Of a stretch of DNA of 64,000 nt, positions 46,407 to 59,400 are shown in pieces; the first letter of the stretch is position 1, and each line of letters starts with the position of its first letter. Origin of the DNA: Galaxea fascicularis (taxonomy: Eukaryota > Cnidaria > Anthozoa > Scleractinia > Euphylliidae); contig OX419335.1 in assembly GCA_948470475.1 (NCBI GenBank), forward strand, positions 29,573,691 through 29,637,690, written 5' to 3'. The position numbers were made by a program, and so were the translations under genes. The notes below the pieces were generated by a model. The model saw nothing but the letters and a program-made list of their open reading frames with translations, made no database searches and was not told the DNA's origin.

Positions 46407-47190
46407 CAAGTAATAAGGCAGAGAAACAAGAGGAGGCCAAAATGAGTCACCTTTCATGGACATGGCAGGGTGTGATTTGTTTTTAAAGGATCAGGAGACT
46501 GTTTTCTGGTGAATATAAGTGAACACATAGGTTGTTGATTAACAGTGTGGTATTTTAGGTGAGATGCAAGCTGGAGGGATGATTGAACGTACATGTACTC
46601 CCTGCGTTATCATTGGACAGGCTTAAGTACGAGTTAAGGTCGATTCAAAGCCAGGATATTCTAACTCTAGTAAGCTTTGACTCTACAATTGTCAACAGCC
46701 GTTTTTTATAATGATAACCTATACACTAAAGAAACATACTACAACGTTACTGTTGTTAGTTTAGATTTTGTGTGAGGGACAAACCCGCACAGCATGAGCT
46801 GAGGGAAAAAAGGAGCATGATAACAATCTCGTTTAAGACTTCTCTAGACTTAAGTGGTGTAATGATGCCGTTTTAAATGCTGTAGTCACCAAAAGTTGTT
46901 TCAGCCGTGCAGTAACTGAGATGGCGTAGCCAGCAATTTAGGTAACAAACCACCAAGCTCAGTCGGTAGATCTGCTCAATTTTACACTGGGCGCCGTTCA
47001 TCATCTGCTCCGAAAGTCGTTATCTGCTGAGACATTTTGATTTAAAGGATTGTCGAAGACAGAAGAGAACGTCCTTGCACTTTTTTCCGGATGTTGTGGT
47101 TCGATTTTATCCTTGGTTTACATTTTGTTTTCCTCCGTTTCAAACTCATTATGTTACATTACCTTACCGAAAAACGAATGAAAATAAAAT
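46407..47190 (+). other. Probable PBX 3' UTR
   Basis: Follows the TAA at 46404-46406. The first good polyadenylation signal is AATAAA at 47183-47188. The real end of the transcript is not determined. Confidence 0.5.
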
Positions 47191-48462
47191 TTAAACCAAA
47201 ATTAAAATTGAGCCACAATACTTACATCTCTGTCTAAACACCAAGAGAGAGCGAGAGAGAGAGGGGTACTTACTGCAGTACAGATCTTTCTTTTGGGGGG
47301 AGGGGAAGGGGTTGGGGCGAAGGAGTGGGCTATGATCATGGTGAGTAACGTATGCGTTCAGAGTACATATGTAATGTTTTTATCTATACGAATTGAAAAC
47401 AGACTTAAAACAAATGTGATCAATGATGGATGTCGTTCGCACAGAGTGGTATTGCTTCTATCTTTGCTTTTAAGTTTTGAGGCTGGATTTGTTGGTCAGC
47501 TTGAAAAAATAATCTGGTCGGCTTTTTAGTGTTCTTCGTAAGATGGCTATGACATGTGGACCAGTCCTTTGTTTATGCGTATCCGAGAGTGAACACATGA
47601 CTGAGTGAATGACTGGCTTTGAAATTTCAAGTGAGTCTTGTCCCGTACCCTTTCTTTTGCTGAGCAGTGGATAAAGAGGAAAGGTTATAATGCGACAAGT
47701 CGTGTCCTCACTGACAAAGAAGCCCTAAATCTTAGATCGCATGGTATTTCAATTGGCTTCCAAAGATTTTACATGTACGTCTGAAGGTAAAATAGGCAAT
47801 GTTTCAGCGTGTTTTTCCTCTTTCATTGTTCTAGTAGTTTTTTTTTTTACAAAAGACACTTTCCAAGAAGTGTGTGTGTAAATTTTTGTTTTAGTTGGCG
47901 TGACGGAGCGCATTCATTTGGGGATTTTCCGTGAAGGAAACATCAACCATCCCATCCACTCCCTCCCCCCCCCTCCCCTCTAAGCTCCCCAACCCTTCCT
48001 ATGTGGAAGTTTGATAAGGACTCTCTATCCCTCTAGAAATTCCATTTTCCGTGAGGGCGATTGGAGGAATACTTCCTACTGTCCGTCGTGTTATTTTTAT
48101 GTCTGTTTTATTTTCTGGACGAAAGTTCCGGACGGGACTAATGACATCTTGTTTATTTGCCTCCAAACACTCTTAACTGAGTACGGAAAAGGAGCGGGGA
48201 AAGAGAAACGTTTGCCACATCATGCTTTTGTAGTGATGATTTGGGTGCTAGCTGTACATAGTAGTCTGGGGATGTCAGTGAACGAAGGACCAGACGAATG
48301 CGCTCTTTATTTTCTTACCCCTACACTGCTTTGTGCAGAATCCAGTCAGTGTTGATGAGAGTGATGCTTGAAAATTAATGTACGGTTGATTTGGAGTCAA
48401 TGTAAGATGTTTCAATGTAACCGGCTGTGTTCAAGTCCTTGTGGTTAGCAAACTCTGTGCTT

Positions 48463-48570
48463 CAGTGGCGGATCAGGGGAAGGGCCCGGGGGTTCCGGGA
48501 GCCCCCTTATCTTTGGACCAAAAACCCGCGAAAGACCCCTCATCTTTATTCCTTGGTCTGGATCCGCCAT
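48463..48570. mobile_element. hAT-like MITE (108 bp)
   Basis: Termini CAGTGGCGGATC and GATCCGCCAT are inverted repeats flanked by identical 7-bp direct repeats TGTGCTT (48456-48462 and 48571-48577). The size of the duplication and the CAGTGGCGGATC-type end suggest a hAT relationship. Confidence 0.7.
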
Positions 48571-50944
48571 TGTGCTTGCTGAAAGTATGGTTAAGGAAGT
48601 AAATAGGAAAATTTAGGAAGTTATTAAGGTAGTAGCTTTGTATAATTAGTGTAGTCTAAGAAAACAGACATTTCTTTCAGTGACCCATGACATTCCTCGG
48701 TAAAACAATGTCTGCTTTCGTAGGCTGCTTTCGGGTATAACCGACAGGTTTATAAAAATAACGAGAAAAAGAACACGAGTACAACAAATAGTTATTGTAT
48801 TAATTATGGAGATAAATATTATTGTATTGAGGATGTGAAGTTCATTTGCTTCTTGCCAAGGAACATTGAAATGTAATCTGCGTTTATTTCGTTACCACCT
48901 TGAGTTGAGGAGTTCTAGCTGAAAATGACTATAATGTTGTCACAGGAATACGAGAGTTTGGTTTGGAAAGTTCATGATTAAACTTCAGCTAAGAAATTTG
49001 GAAGAGTTGTTTGATGTAGAATGCGGCACACGATGCTTGATTCTCACTGAGGCCCATTCCCCGTCCGGATAACATGTGATCGAGTCCAGGGAGTGCTTGT
49101 GTCCTTACCATTTACACGGAAAACCAGGAAAGTTTGGTTGGAAAATCAAATAGTAAATACCATTCCATTTGGAACGTTTCAGAAATTAAGCACCGTTTAA
49201 ATTGGGCGAGCGATTGGATTGCACCAACCCGAGTTATAGGCTTTTGCAAGCGCGAGGTCCGACATCTCGCCTTTAGGGTCACAGTGAGTGGGCACTACCT
49301 TACACAGCACAATAAACAGCAGTATCCCTGTAATTATAAGTTGAACCACCTTGCACAGCATAAGGAGGAGCACCACTGTAAAGCACTGCTGAGAAAATTT
49401 GACTGGTCGCACTTTAGGATTCAACCACCTAATTTAGGGCGCGTTTTTTGGGAGCTATCAGTCTGAAATGACTGAATAGTTGGAATGTATTTATTGCCTA
49501 TTCCAATTCCAGAAACCTTAGAATGCATTCCGATTATTTTGCTGCGTTGTGTAGAATGAACAGAATGAGAAAGTCAATCACTTAAACAACAAGTACAAAT
49601 AAAAGATGTCCGACCAGCGTGTCGGCGACATCAGCGGCAAAATCAACTTTTCCTTTCGAGCCTGAGAAGAAAAGCAACTACGAGTGCACGAAAGTCAGTG
49701 GACGGGAGAAGGATTCCAAAAAAGAACGCCTGATCGCAAATGAAATTAAAAGCAACGATAACAAACTTATTTGAAGAACCACATTCACAATTTAGGGCAA
49801 ACTTTTCCAAGATCAACAGCAAACCCGGAAGGTACTGCTCAGCAACTTCTAAAACCACACGCAAACAGTACAGAAACACAGTAAGAGTAACTGATGGTCT
49901 ACCCGAAGTAAAATGACCTGTACTTAGTCGCCGCAAAAATTGAATAATCGCACATAAAGGGTTTCACCAGTTTCTTTGTAAAGAGGTTTTCAGTGGAGTG
50001 TCAAAGACCAGCATGCATTTTGATTTACCTTTTTCAGTTAGTTCTTCGAGTTCATCAGTGGTGGCTCGTTGCGTGGTTTAAGTGCCGGTGATAACATTGG
50101 TTTTGGTTTCAGGACAACTCATTGAAAAAAGATCTACGCTATGTTCTTATGCATACTTGACGCAAGTAAAACTTCAGATTTTAACTGATCTCCTTAAGCT
50201 TGTCACCTCATCCCGAGGGTAAACCCTGATTTGTAACCTGCACAAAGAAACGACGAAGTTTATTTGTATTTTTCGTTTTCCTTCACACCTAATCTCGTAT
50301 CGCACTCCAAAACTTCTTCCTCATCCTCTCCACGAACATACTGAAATACCATGAAAATTCGAATAGAAGCCGTCCCACTAAATTCGCTCAAAAGTAATAC
50401 CTTTCAGAGGACTACTCTTGGGGACAGTAGTACCCCACAAAGACGTTTTTATCTGGAACGTCAATCGTCGCGAAATGCTGTTCCTCAGAGAGAAATTATC
50501 AATATCATTACATCGTCAAGAAGACAGGTGACGAGAATAAAGAAAAAACGAATCAACTAAGGGACGTCGTCTGATTTAACACCAAATTCTCAGAACTAAC
50601 AATATAAGCAGTGTATGCCAGACAGTAAGGAGAATTAATATCGAGATAGTGGGAGACATTCTCAGGGGATGGATAACGATATTCTCAGCCGGTGCTTAAT
50701 TAGGGTTTGACAATAAAAAAACGTTGAAAAGCGGATACGACTGGCGACAGGTTTATATCCGGGAGGGCTTGTAATTATTTCTGGAATGATACCAGCTTCC
50801 GAGGATCAGGAAGCTCGCATTTGGGAAGGAAAGGACCTATGTGCCTAGCTTGACGGTATTTTGAAGCATCTGGATATAAAAAGGCCATTATACTCCAGCC
50901 AGAATTGACATCGAAACGGTGACACCAAGGTCCAACTAAACACT

Positions 50945-51242
50945 GGGTTCGTACACTTTTTTCGACCAAAAATTTGTCAAGGCCTTTTAAGGACACATTT
51001 TTCCATTTTTTAAGGACCCCAAAAGGGACAAAATCAAACCAACATATTGCCATATCAGATGCTCAAAGTAGAGAGTGCGTTGATTTTCGTCTCAGATACC
51101 TGTGAAGCTTCATTGGATAAAATTGGCAACAAATTTCAAGGACTTTCCAGCACCGACTGCAATTTTCAAGGACATTTAATGCCTTGAATTTTTATTTTGA
51201 AATTCAAGAACTTTCAAGGACGTTCAAGGCGCGTGCGAACCC
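50945..51242. mobile_element. Short-TIR repeat rich in CAAGGAC motifs
   Basis: GGGTTCGTAC (50945-50954) and GTGCGAACCC (51233-51242) are inverted with one mismatch. The interior repeats (T)CAAGGAC several times. No coding capacity. Confidence 0.5.
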
Positions 51243-53170
51243 TGTAAACAGTGTTGTAACAACGTATATTTTTTCACGAGTGGTCTCATTTTTAGGCCCT
51301 AAATTCTGATCAATGACTCCACTAAAATTCACTGATGACTTGTGATCCCAGACCCTGAGGCTGTGATCCCTGATTCTATATGCCTCGTTACGACCTGAAC
51401 TAAACGTTTACATCTTAAAGAAAATCTAAAAGTTCTCCTGGGATATCAAAATAGATCCATGAAATGATGACCAAAAGCCAAAAATAATACCAACAAAAAT
51501 ATAAACTTCAATTTAAAACAAATGGCAATATAGCAACAAAAATATAAAACTTCCTCAAACATCTACTATTAAGAACTTGTTTTTACAATGTTCCAGCGAA
51601 TTTTTTTCCCTGCTGACCCCCCACCTTTAGTCCTTGACTGTATACACTTGGTTAAGTTTACGTAAGAGGTAAATATGTGTTATAAATGATGCATCTTTCT
51701 TTCATAATTTATCTCTACAATTCTTAATGGCACACAGACTAATTACATGCCAGAGACCTCTCCCTCCCCCCTACCCAGCACCCCGCTTCCAATTCGCAAA
51801 TGTAGTTTAAATCAAACAAATATTCTACTCCATATTATTGCATGACCCGTCATGGTTGCCACAGCCACAGGATTGAAATTCCTTGACTTTAAAAAAATTC
51901 ACAAATTAGTCCTGGTAATGGCCTCCAACCTCTCCTCATAGAATGTGAGCTGTCAACATCAGTTGACATCTCGCATTCTTGTTTACACAAAAACATATCC
52001 GAGTTGGCAATAAATAAATTAGCACCCTTAAAATTTCACTTTTTCCTGACTTCTCTCAAAGACTTAAATTTTCCCTGACTCGGAGTGAAATTCCCTGACT
52101 TTTCCCTGACCTTAAAGAATGTTTTTTCTCTGACCATTTCCTGACCCAGGGCAACCAGGCCTGTGCGGTCTCGCTCACGCAATCCTATAGAAAACCATAA
52201 TAAAAACTGAGGTGTGTAGGGCCGCACGGGTTGAGGTGATCCGGTCTGGAAAAAGCCGCACGGCACCCGCACGCGCCCGTCTGATGTATGCAATCACGTG
52301 CTATTAAGGTCCAAAAATTTCAACACTCGGTGGTCATATGATACAATGCTTATTGACTGAGCTACAATCTCAGGCAATTCAAATGATATATTCAAGCCCC
52401 CCCCCCTCTCCCCCCTTTCAATGATAGAAAAAAGGCGCGTTTTGGTTCGAGCGCGAATTCGGGGGCAGGGGGAGGTTATTTCTCTTTCTATTCGGTCCAA
52501 GATTGTAAGTCGGGCCGGATAGAAAAATCTTTGGCTCTCGGTGAGGACGTGCTGACCTCAAGCCAAATGTTTTCCCATCCAGCCCTTCCCTTCTACTCCG
52601 TCAATAAGTAGTAGATACTTAGTGATCACATGCTTGTTCACACAAGCTTGCATCTCATTATAGTATAATTTTTTTCAGACCAGACTGTCTAAGCCTTTCC
52701 GTGTCAAAGGAGAACGTATGCAACAAAATTTCTGTAGATATATGCCAAAAGGTTTTACCCAAAAAATCTCCTATTCACTTATCAAGTCTACTCTATACGA
52801 GTCTTAACATGCTTTCTTTTTACGCAAAATGTCTCACCTTAAGGATGATGATGCATTCAAACCCACACAGTTTGTGCGTGTCTTTTAACAAAGCCCGGCG
52901 CTGGGGGGAAAGTGTACTAAATTTAGTAAATTGTTAATTTCTTCTCCCATCTAGTCAAGATAAAATAGAAATTAACAAAAACAACCTTGTTAAGGGGTAC
53001 ATAGTTCATTTTCAATGGCGTACGTTTAAAAGTACTCATGGCAATAAGAACAATGCCAGAAGTAATTCTTAATATTTAGTTTACGAATCACTTGCATTAG
53101 ATCAATCACAGTATCGTCTGCATATCACTGGCGGCTAAAACACGCTTCTCCATTTTCTTTGTCTTGTAAG

Positions 53171-53336
53171 CAGAGTTGTCAAAAAGCGCCGGCGACCGAC
53201 GTTTCCTGGTTTCGCCGGCTACGATTCGCCGGTTAAAAGAGAAAAAGTGGGGAGAAAATGGAGTTGTTGTTACCCGCTGAGTGCCGTCTTCTTTCCTAGA
53301 TTCTCCCCCCTACTTAAAATCGTTTTGACAACCCTG
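53171..53336. mobile_element. MITE-like element with GTTGTCAAAA ends
   Basis: CAGAGTTGTCAAAA and TTTTGACAACCCTG form inverted termini around 140 bases, with an internal repeat of CGCCGG(C/T). Confidence 0.6.
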
Positions 53337-53407
53337 TGTGAGGGCTCAAGAGACCTGCTGCTTGATTAAGTCTTGCAACTAGTCAGGTTGAATCTTGTCA
53401 AGTTGAT

Positions 53408-56400
53408 TTATGTTAAGGTTTTGATGAATGCGATAGCCGCGCAGAATTGCATCCAGTAATAAGCCTCCTCGCCACTGAGCCGCTGGTCGTAAAAATTAGT
53501 GATGTACTGTACTGTGGACAGCAGACCCGGCGGATTGGCGTGTATCACTACATACACAAGAGCGGGTACGAACTCATCCGCTCCAGGCACACTCGTCTCA
53601 CTTGCCATACACAGAAGGTTCATGATCGTGGCGCAGCAACGCTTGACACACTTCAGTTTGTCTGTGGGTGTCTAGAGGAGTACAGAGAAGTCAGGTTAAA
53701 AATCAAGCTACTTAAGAAGAAACTGTTATGTTCAGTAAACACAGCGAGGAAACAATTCGTTTGGAAGATCGATTTGCCTGGCTCTGATCGCAGCCGTCAC
53801 GTTCCTAGACATTGTTTTGGGTCTGTTTTCCACAGCTTGCGAGCACGCTCTCTCGTGGGGAGAGGGGTGGGGAAGGAAACTATTTCCTTCCTTCCCCACC
53901 TCTACTGCGATCCACTTATTCTGAAAAGCTGGTCCTTTACTATGATTTCAAGATACGAAAGGTAGAATTTGTTTCAAAGTTTCATGCCTAGAAACGTCTT
54001 CGTTTTTAAGATACTAAGGAAATTATGGCACCCGAAATGCGCCCGAAAAGTTTCGGGGGTATTTTGGGTGCTTTAATTTGCTACCTATCTCAAAAACGAA
54101 AAGGTTTCCAGGAACGAAATAATTTTGCAACAAGTGTACTCTTTCGTAACTTGAACTCATAGTGAAAAGACAGCTTTTTAGAATAAGGGATCGCAGTTTT
54201 TGAAATGTCTTTTCGGGCCCGAAAAGTTTACGGGACGTTCGAGAAACAGGCCCCGGGGCCGAGTTGCCCTAACCATGCTTTGAGCAACTCGGCCAAGGGA
54301 AAGAAGTTTTCAGCGGCAACTATACCTTGTATGCATTGATCTTGAGCAGTTCCTTCTGAGCCGACTCCCAAGGTGCTTCTTTACGGTACGTCTAATGGAA
54401 GGTTATAGAAATCACAGATTTTATGTTATGTAGAACACAAGTGAACTATGAAAGATTTAGCACAGCTCTCACCAGGTCCACAATAATAGCAGTGTACCCG
54501 TCATTAGTAGGCCCCTACTGAAAAGCTAGAAAAGTTCTTAAAACTTAAGCAGGCACTGTCACGGAGGTTTTGCTATTCACAGCAATGCTCCTTAATGGCC
54601 TTTACTCATGCTCAAACATTCCTTGAAATGTAGGAGAAAGATATCAATCATTTTTGCACGAAAAGTCATCCATAGTACATTTCTGGCCATGGCTTCAAGA
54701 CGACGAGCGAGAAATTAAAAAAATTACGGCTAAATGTTTCAAAATACAATCCACTTCCATCCTTCCCATCCGTGACAGAAGAAGACAGTATTTTGTCTCA
54801 GTGCAGTAACACAGTTCTGAGTAAATAAACTGCTTCAGTGTTTTTGGATTTTTCCTGATTTAAGGACATCTCACAGCTGCTGACAGAAACTTTGTGTTAA
54901 CCTGCTGCTTACCTTGGCTACACGCACAGCCTTGTGGTTCGGATGAATCACCTTCTGCAGATTGGTAACGTGCTCGTAAAACGTTCTAAAATGTACATTT
55001 AAACAAAGAATACGGGTGAAGCCACAAATACTTGAAAGTATGTAATGCAAACTGAGACTTGTAATTAAATTACGACCGTGCAGCGGCAGAAACGTCATTC
55101 TTTTTTGACGCAAACCAAACAGACAAACTTTCTTACTTGTCATTTCCCATGTCAACGTCACCATTAGGATAAAATGCAGATTTGAATATACTGCTCAATA
55201 TGGCACGTTCAGTTGCAATGAAGGTGTCCTTCAACTGCTCTTCACTGGCACCTGTCAATCAAAGTCACCATGCTCCTTAACTGGACTTATTGTACCTGAC
55301 ATGATAGACACCGGCTAAGTAGTAGAGTCAACTAGCTACAAACAGTAGTTGTCATGGGCCACACAGTTAGCAAACCAAATCAGGCGGAATTTCCATGAAG
55401 GCTGGGATGTCAGAGTTCATCCAGAGGTGACATTCCTCCCCGCTGAGCAAAATTTTATCATTGTTCACATGTGTAGCTTCATCCAGGTACAAACGAAAAC
55501 ATTTTCGCCCCGGGAAGAAATGTTGGCCTATAAAAGTCTTATTATTCAACCAGGGAAGACTGTCTACATGGAAGTTTCCATTATCTTTCACCTCGGTGCT
55601 GAAGACCGCACGTGAAATCGTCCCAATGAACAAATTTCATTCCAGAATCACGTAAAAACAAGAGGCAAATAACCAGACACCACGGTGAATCTCATCCTGG
55701 GATGAGATTACTCACGTAAGCAGGGTCTAAATGGAGTTGAAAAAACAATAACTACTTGTACCTGACCAAATTGGATGCCTCTCCATCTCCTCTGCTAATT
55801 TTTGCAAGAAATCTTCAAGCAAATCACACTGTGAAATGATGTTGCCAAAAAATATTTCAAAGTGACGTTTAGTAAAATCATTTAACTCTTCTAAATATTT
55901 AGAAATAAAAACCTGAACTTGAGCACTGTCTTGGCGTAAACATAACCTACTGAACAGTACTTAAAAATAGCAGCCTTTTTTCCCAACATTTTATTCTCCC
56001 AGTTTTACACATAGTAAGACAATCCAACATATCCACCTTATTCCAAAATGGCCCCCATTCTAATATTCTTTTGTTTTTATTCAAATTGGCCCTTGTTGCC
56101 TCGTTCTTAAGAGCACAATTCAAAAGAATTTTTACCTTGAACGTGGCAACAAGGGCTAATTTGAATGAAAGAAAAGAACATTAGAATGGCAGCCATTTTG
56201 GAATAAGGTGTATAAAGTTTGACAACCTTCATAAAAACAAACAAATTTAATTCAAACCTTCTCATCTGGAGTTGGCAAGGACTGGAAATCTTGGCTGAAA
56301 GCATTGATCTCTCCTTTCTCCTTTGACTCAAGAAACAGCTTCACGCACGTCATGATGAAATAATCGCGACAAATGATTTTGTCCCTGTCAAACAATCAGA

Positions 56401-59400
56401 GACCACCTCAATACATCAAATTTTCAACGAAGTGAAAACTGCTAAACAATAAGGACCAAATAACAGAGGTAACAAGAATTTAAAGAGACACCAGTCAAAA
56501 ACCACTGTTTAATAAAATCAATACTAAGTAAGTAAGTAACTTTATTTAACAAGAGTAGCCCATTCAGCTACATTTACAAGGTTGGTATCCATAGGGGTCC
56601 TGGGAAAATAAGAGAAAACCTCAACCAATGGGAATTTGGCAATTATTGTGGTGATGACCAAACCAACACCACCCCCACCCTTCCAACCCCACCCCACAAC
56701 AAAGGCAGGACCAGAAATAACGGCAAATACACCTTAAGGCCCGTACACATTAGGGAGCTTGCTCCTGAAACACGCTCCCGAGTAGCCCAACCAGTACACA
56801 TGAAGGACGAAGAGGGAGCTGAATGATGAAACAACTGGATTGGAGCATGGGAACTCGTTGTCATGTCACGGCAAGCAAATTTCAGTACACACCAGGGAGC
56901 TTGCTCCTGAAACAGACATGTGCAACAGATTTGCCCCTGGAGCTTGCTCGCTTATATCAAACCAGTTTGATATGAGGGAGCAAAACTCAGGAGCAGAAGT
57001 TTTGTTGCCCAACATATTTTTTCGCCAGAAATCGTTGGTGCAGACGAGGGAGCTTTGCTCCAGGAGCGTGCTGCGGGAGCCTCCATTGTCTTCCAACTTG
57101 GACAAGAGAAGCAAAGATGTGTTCAACAGTGCAGTAGTACCTCTCAACTCTTTCCACTAATCTTTCCAAGTGAGCATGTGTTGCTAGCAATCCTTGATGT
57201 GCTTCTACTAGGTATGCTACATATGGAGATCTTGCTTTATACTCCTTCTCCAGGACTTCAATCAGTTCAGAGCAACTGTGAAGAGAAAGTAAAAACATTA
57301 TGACCTTTAAAAACTATAATGTAGATAGCCAGTATGCCCAAGGTATCCCTCTTTCAAGAAGATTTCAAGCAAGCAATCTTCTGTATTTCTTTGCCATAAA
57401 TTTATTTAATTGTTTATGCACCAACCCACTGCTTGCATTCATCAACAAGTAAGCTTTCACACTGCATAAAAACTTATGCCACTGAGTATGTGACACTTCA
57501 AGATGATTATAACTGGAATATAAGCTGGTTTGCACTGGATGCTTACCTATGCAGTGGAAGTTCTCTTATACTTCTTATTGTCTCATGCAACTGAGCAGAT
57601 AAAGATCTGTCTTGAAGGTTAATTGCTTCGGCCAGCTGAACATGAAGGAAGGTCATAAGCTCCTGGCTGGGCTTCTTATCCTGACTCCTTGAGAGGATAA
57701 AATTAACGCACAGTAAATTTGTTACTGAAATCAAACCTTATTAAAAACTGCCAAGCTCAAGTGTCAACAGTACCTTATTTAATGGGCTAACTCACACAAG
57801 TCACAAATTGCTCAGATCATCCAATCTAGTAATTTGTTTTTAGTTTGACTTCTGTAAGGAGACCTTGCAATTTCTTTTTCTGATTATGCCAGTGCCACTG
57901 GCTGAAAACTACAACTTTCTTCTCACGTGTCATAAAGAGATAAAATTATTAGCTTATCCAAAGATGGAAATAAGGGAAAACAGATTGATAGGTCATTAGC
58001 AGCGAGCCTTATCCACTTATTCTTGTGAAATTTCATTCTTTTATTTCACTTTTGGATGGCAAATTTGATAATTGCCAATCACCAGCTGTTATTTCCATCC
58101 CTGCTTATCGCTTACCTATACAGGCATTTCTGTCAGTAATTTTTCGAATAGCCATCAGAGATAACCAAAGTAGGTGGTGACCTGATGATTTTTTCAACCA
58201 TTTGAGTGAAAATTAGACAAATTATGCAGTGGTGAGAGGTAAATTCTGACAAAGTAAGCAACAGTTTTTTGTTCATTGCTGGCTTCTAAAAAAACCCTTG
58301 CATACAACTGTTTAAAGAACACCCCCTCCCTGTTAAAGAGTCTTAAACTGTTTGGAGAGTTTACTTTAATGGCGGTTATTTCAGAGCTTACTTTATTTCT
58401 GTCACTCTGTTGTCAGGATGAAGCAAGGGAAGATTTTGAAAGTCTGCTTGACATAGTACAAGCCTAAGTTTCCTCTTGGCATTTTCAAACTTCTCTTCTT
58501 CATCAAGAAAATCATCCTCTTCCTCGCCAGCCTCATCATCATCATCATCGTCATCATTGCCATCTACACTGCTCACTCCAGCTGCAGCTTGTCTTAGTCC
58601 ACCAGTTGTTTTTGCTGTGTACTTCTCTAATATCAATTCAACATCTGTTATTGACAAAAACATCAGTTCATAGGATTAAAAATTATTGTGAAAATTGTTT
58701 AACAAAACTAACAAGAAAATTAATTTTAAATTAATTATTCACACAACATTGTATTTGTATAGGAAATCCCACGACCTCGAGTACAATTCAGGATTAATAG
58801 GTACGAGTGATTTTCAAAGTTCTCAAAATTGCACCAGCCTTTGTGAGTGCAATTTGAAAACTTTCAAAATCATGAGTATCTATTAATCCCGAATTGTACG
58901 AGAAGGTCGTGCGATTTTGTATTTATAGTACATTCAACAAAATTACGAACTTACGCGCCGTTGTCATGGAAACTTAATAGCTACTCCTACGAGTACTATT
59001 TGTGATTAATTGTACTGCTCTCGACCAATCAGAATTGAGTAATTTTGTTGAGTGTATAATAAGGTTACTAATCAAAGGCTCCTGTGAGCCAGCTCATGGA
59101 TGAGGAACATTACAACACTGAGTTTCAGGCACACCCCTTGGTAAAAGAGCTGTTTGCGCACTAATATTTTCCATAAATTTATGCAGCTTTTAATATCCCT
59201 AAAGATCTACAGGTGCCATATTCACTAATGTAAATTATGTTCGACCAAATACCCAAAACGTTTTGTTGTCTGGAACTTTGACAGACATAAGTAATTTGAA
59301 TCGGTGATGGAATACAAATGTACAAATTTGTTTATGGACTATGAAGATAACATTCAAACATGGTCGCTTTGTTAAGAACTTTTACAGGCAAGTTAGAGTT

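Larger units (their letters stand above)
47191..53407. other. Convergent intergenic region PBX-GAPVD1
   Basis: No gene recognised. It holds a (GA)n patch (about 47246-47263), C-rich tracts (about 47960-47985 and 52397-52420), MITEs listed separately, and a cluster of TTCCCTGAC-like motifs at about 52045-52150. Any GAPVD1 3' UTR lies at the right end. Confidence 0.5.

Noticed and set aside
48011..48355. 114-codon plus-strand frame after PBX
   Set aside because: No recognisable domain and no splice link to PBX, whose last exon ends with a stop at 46406.
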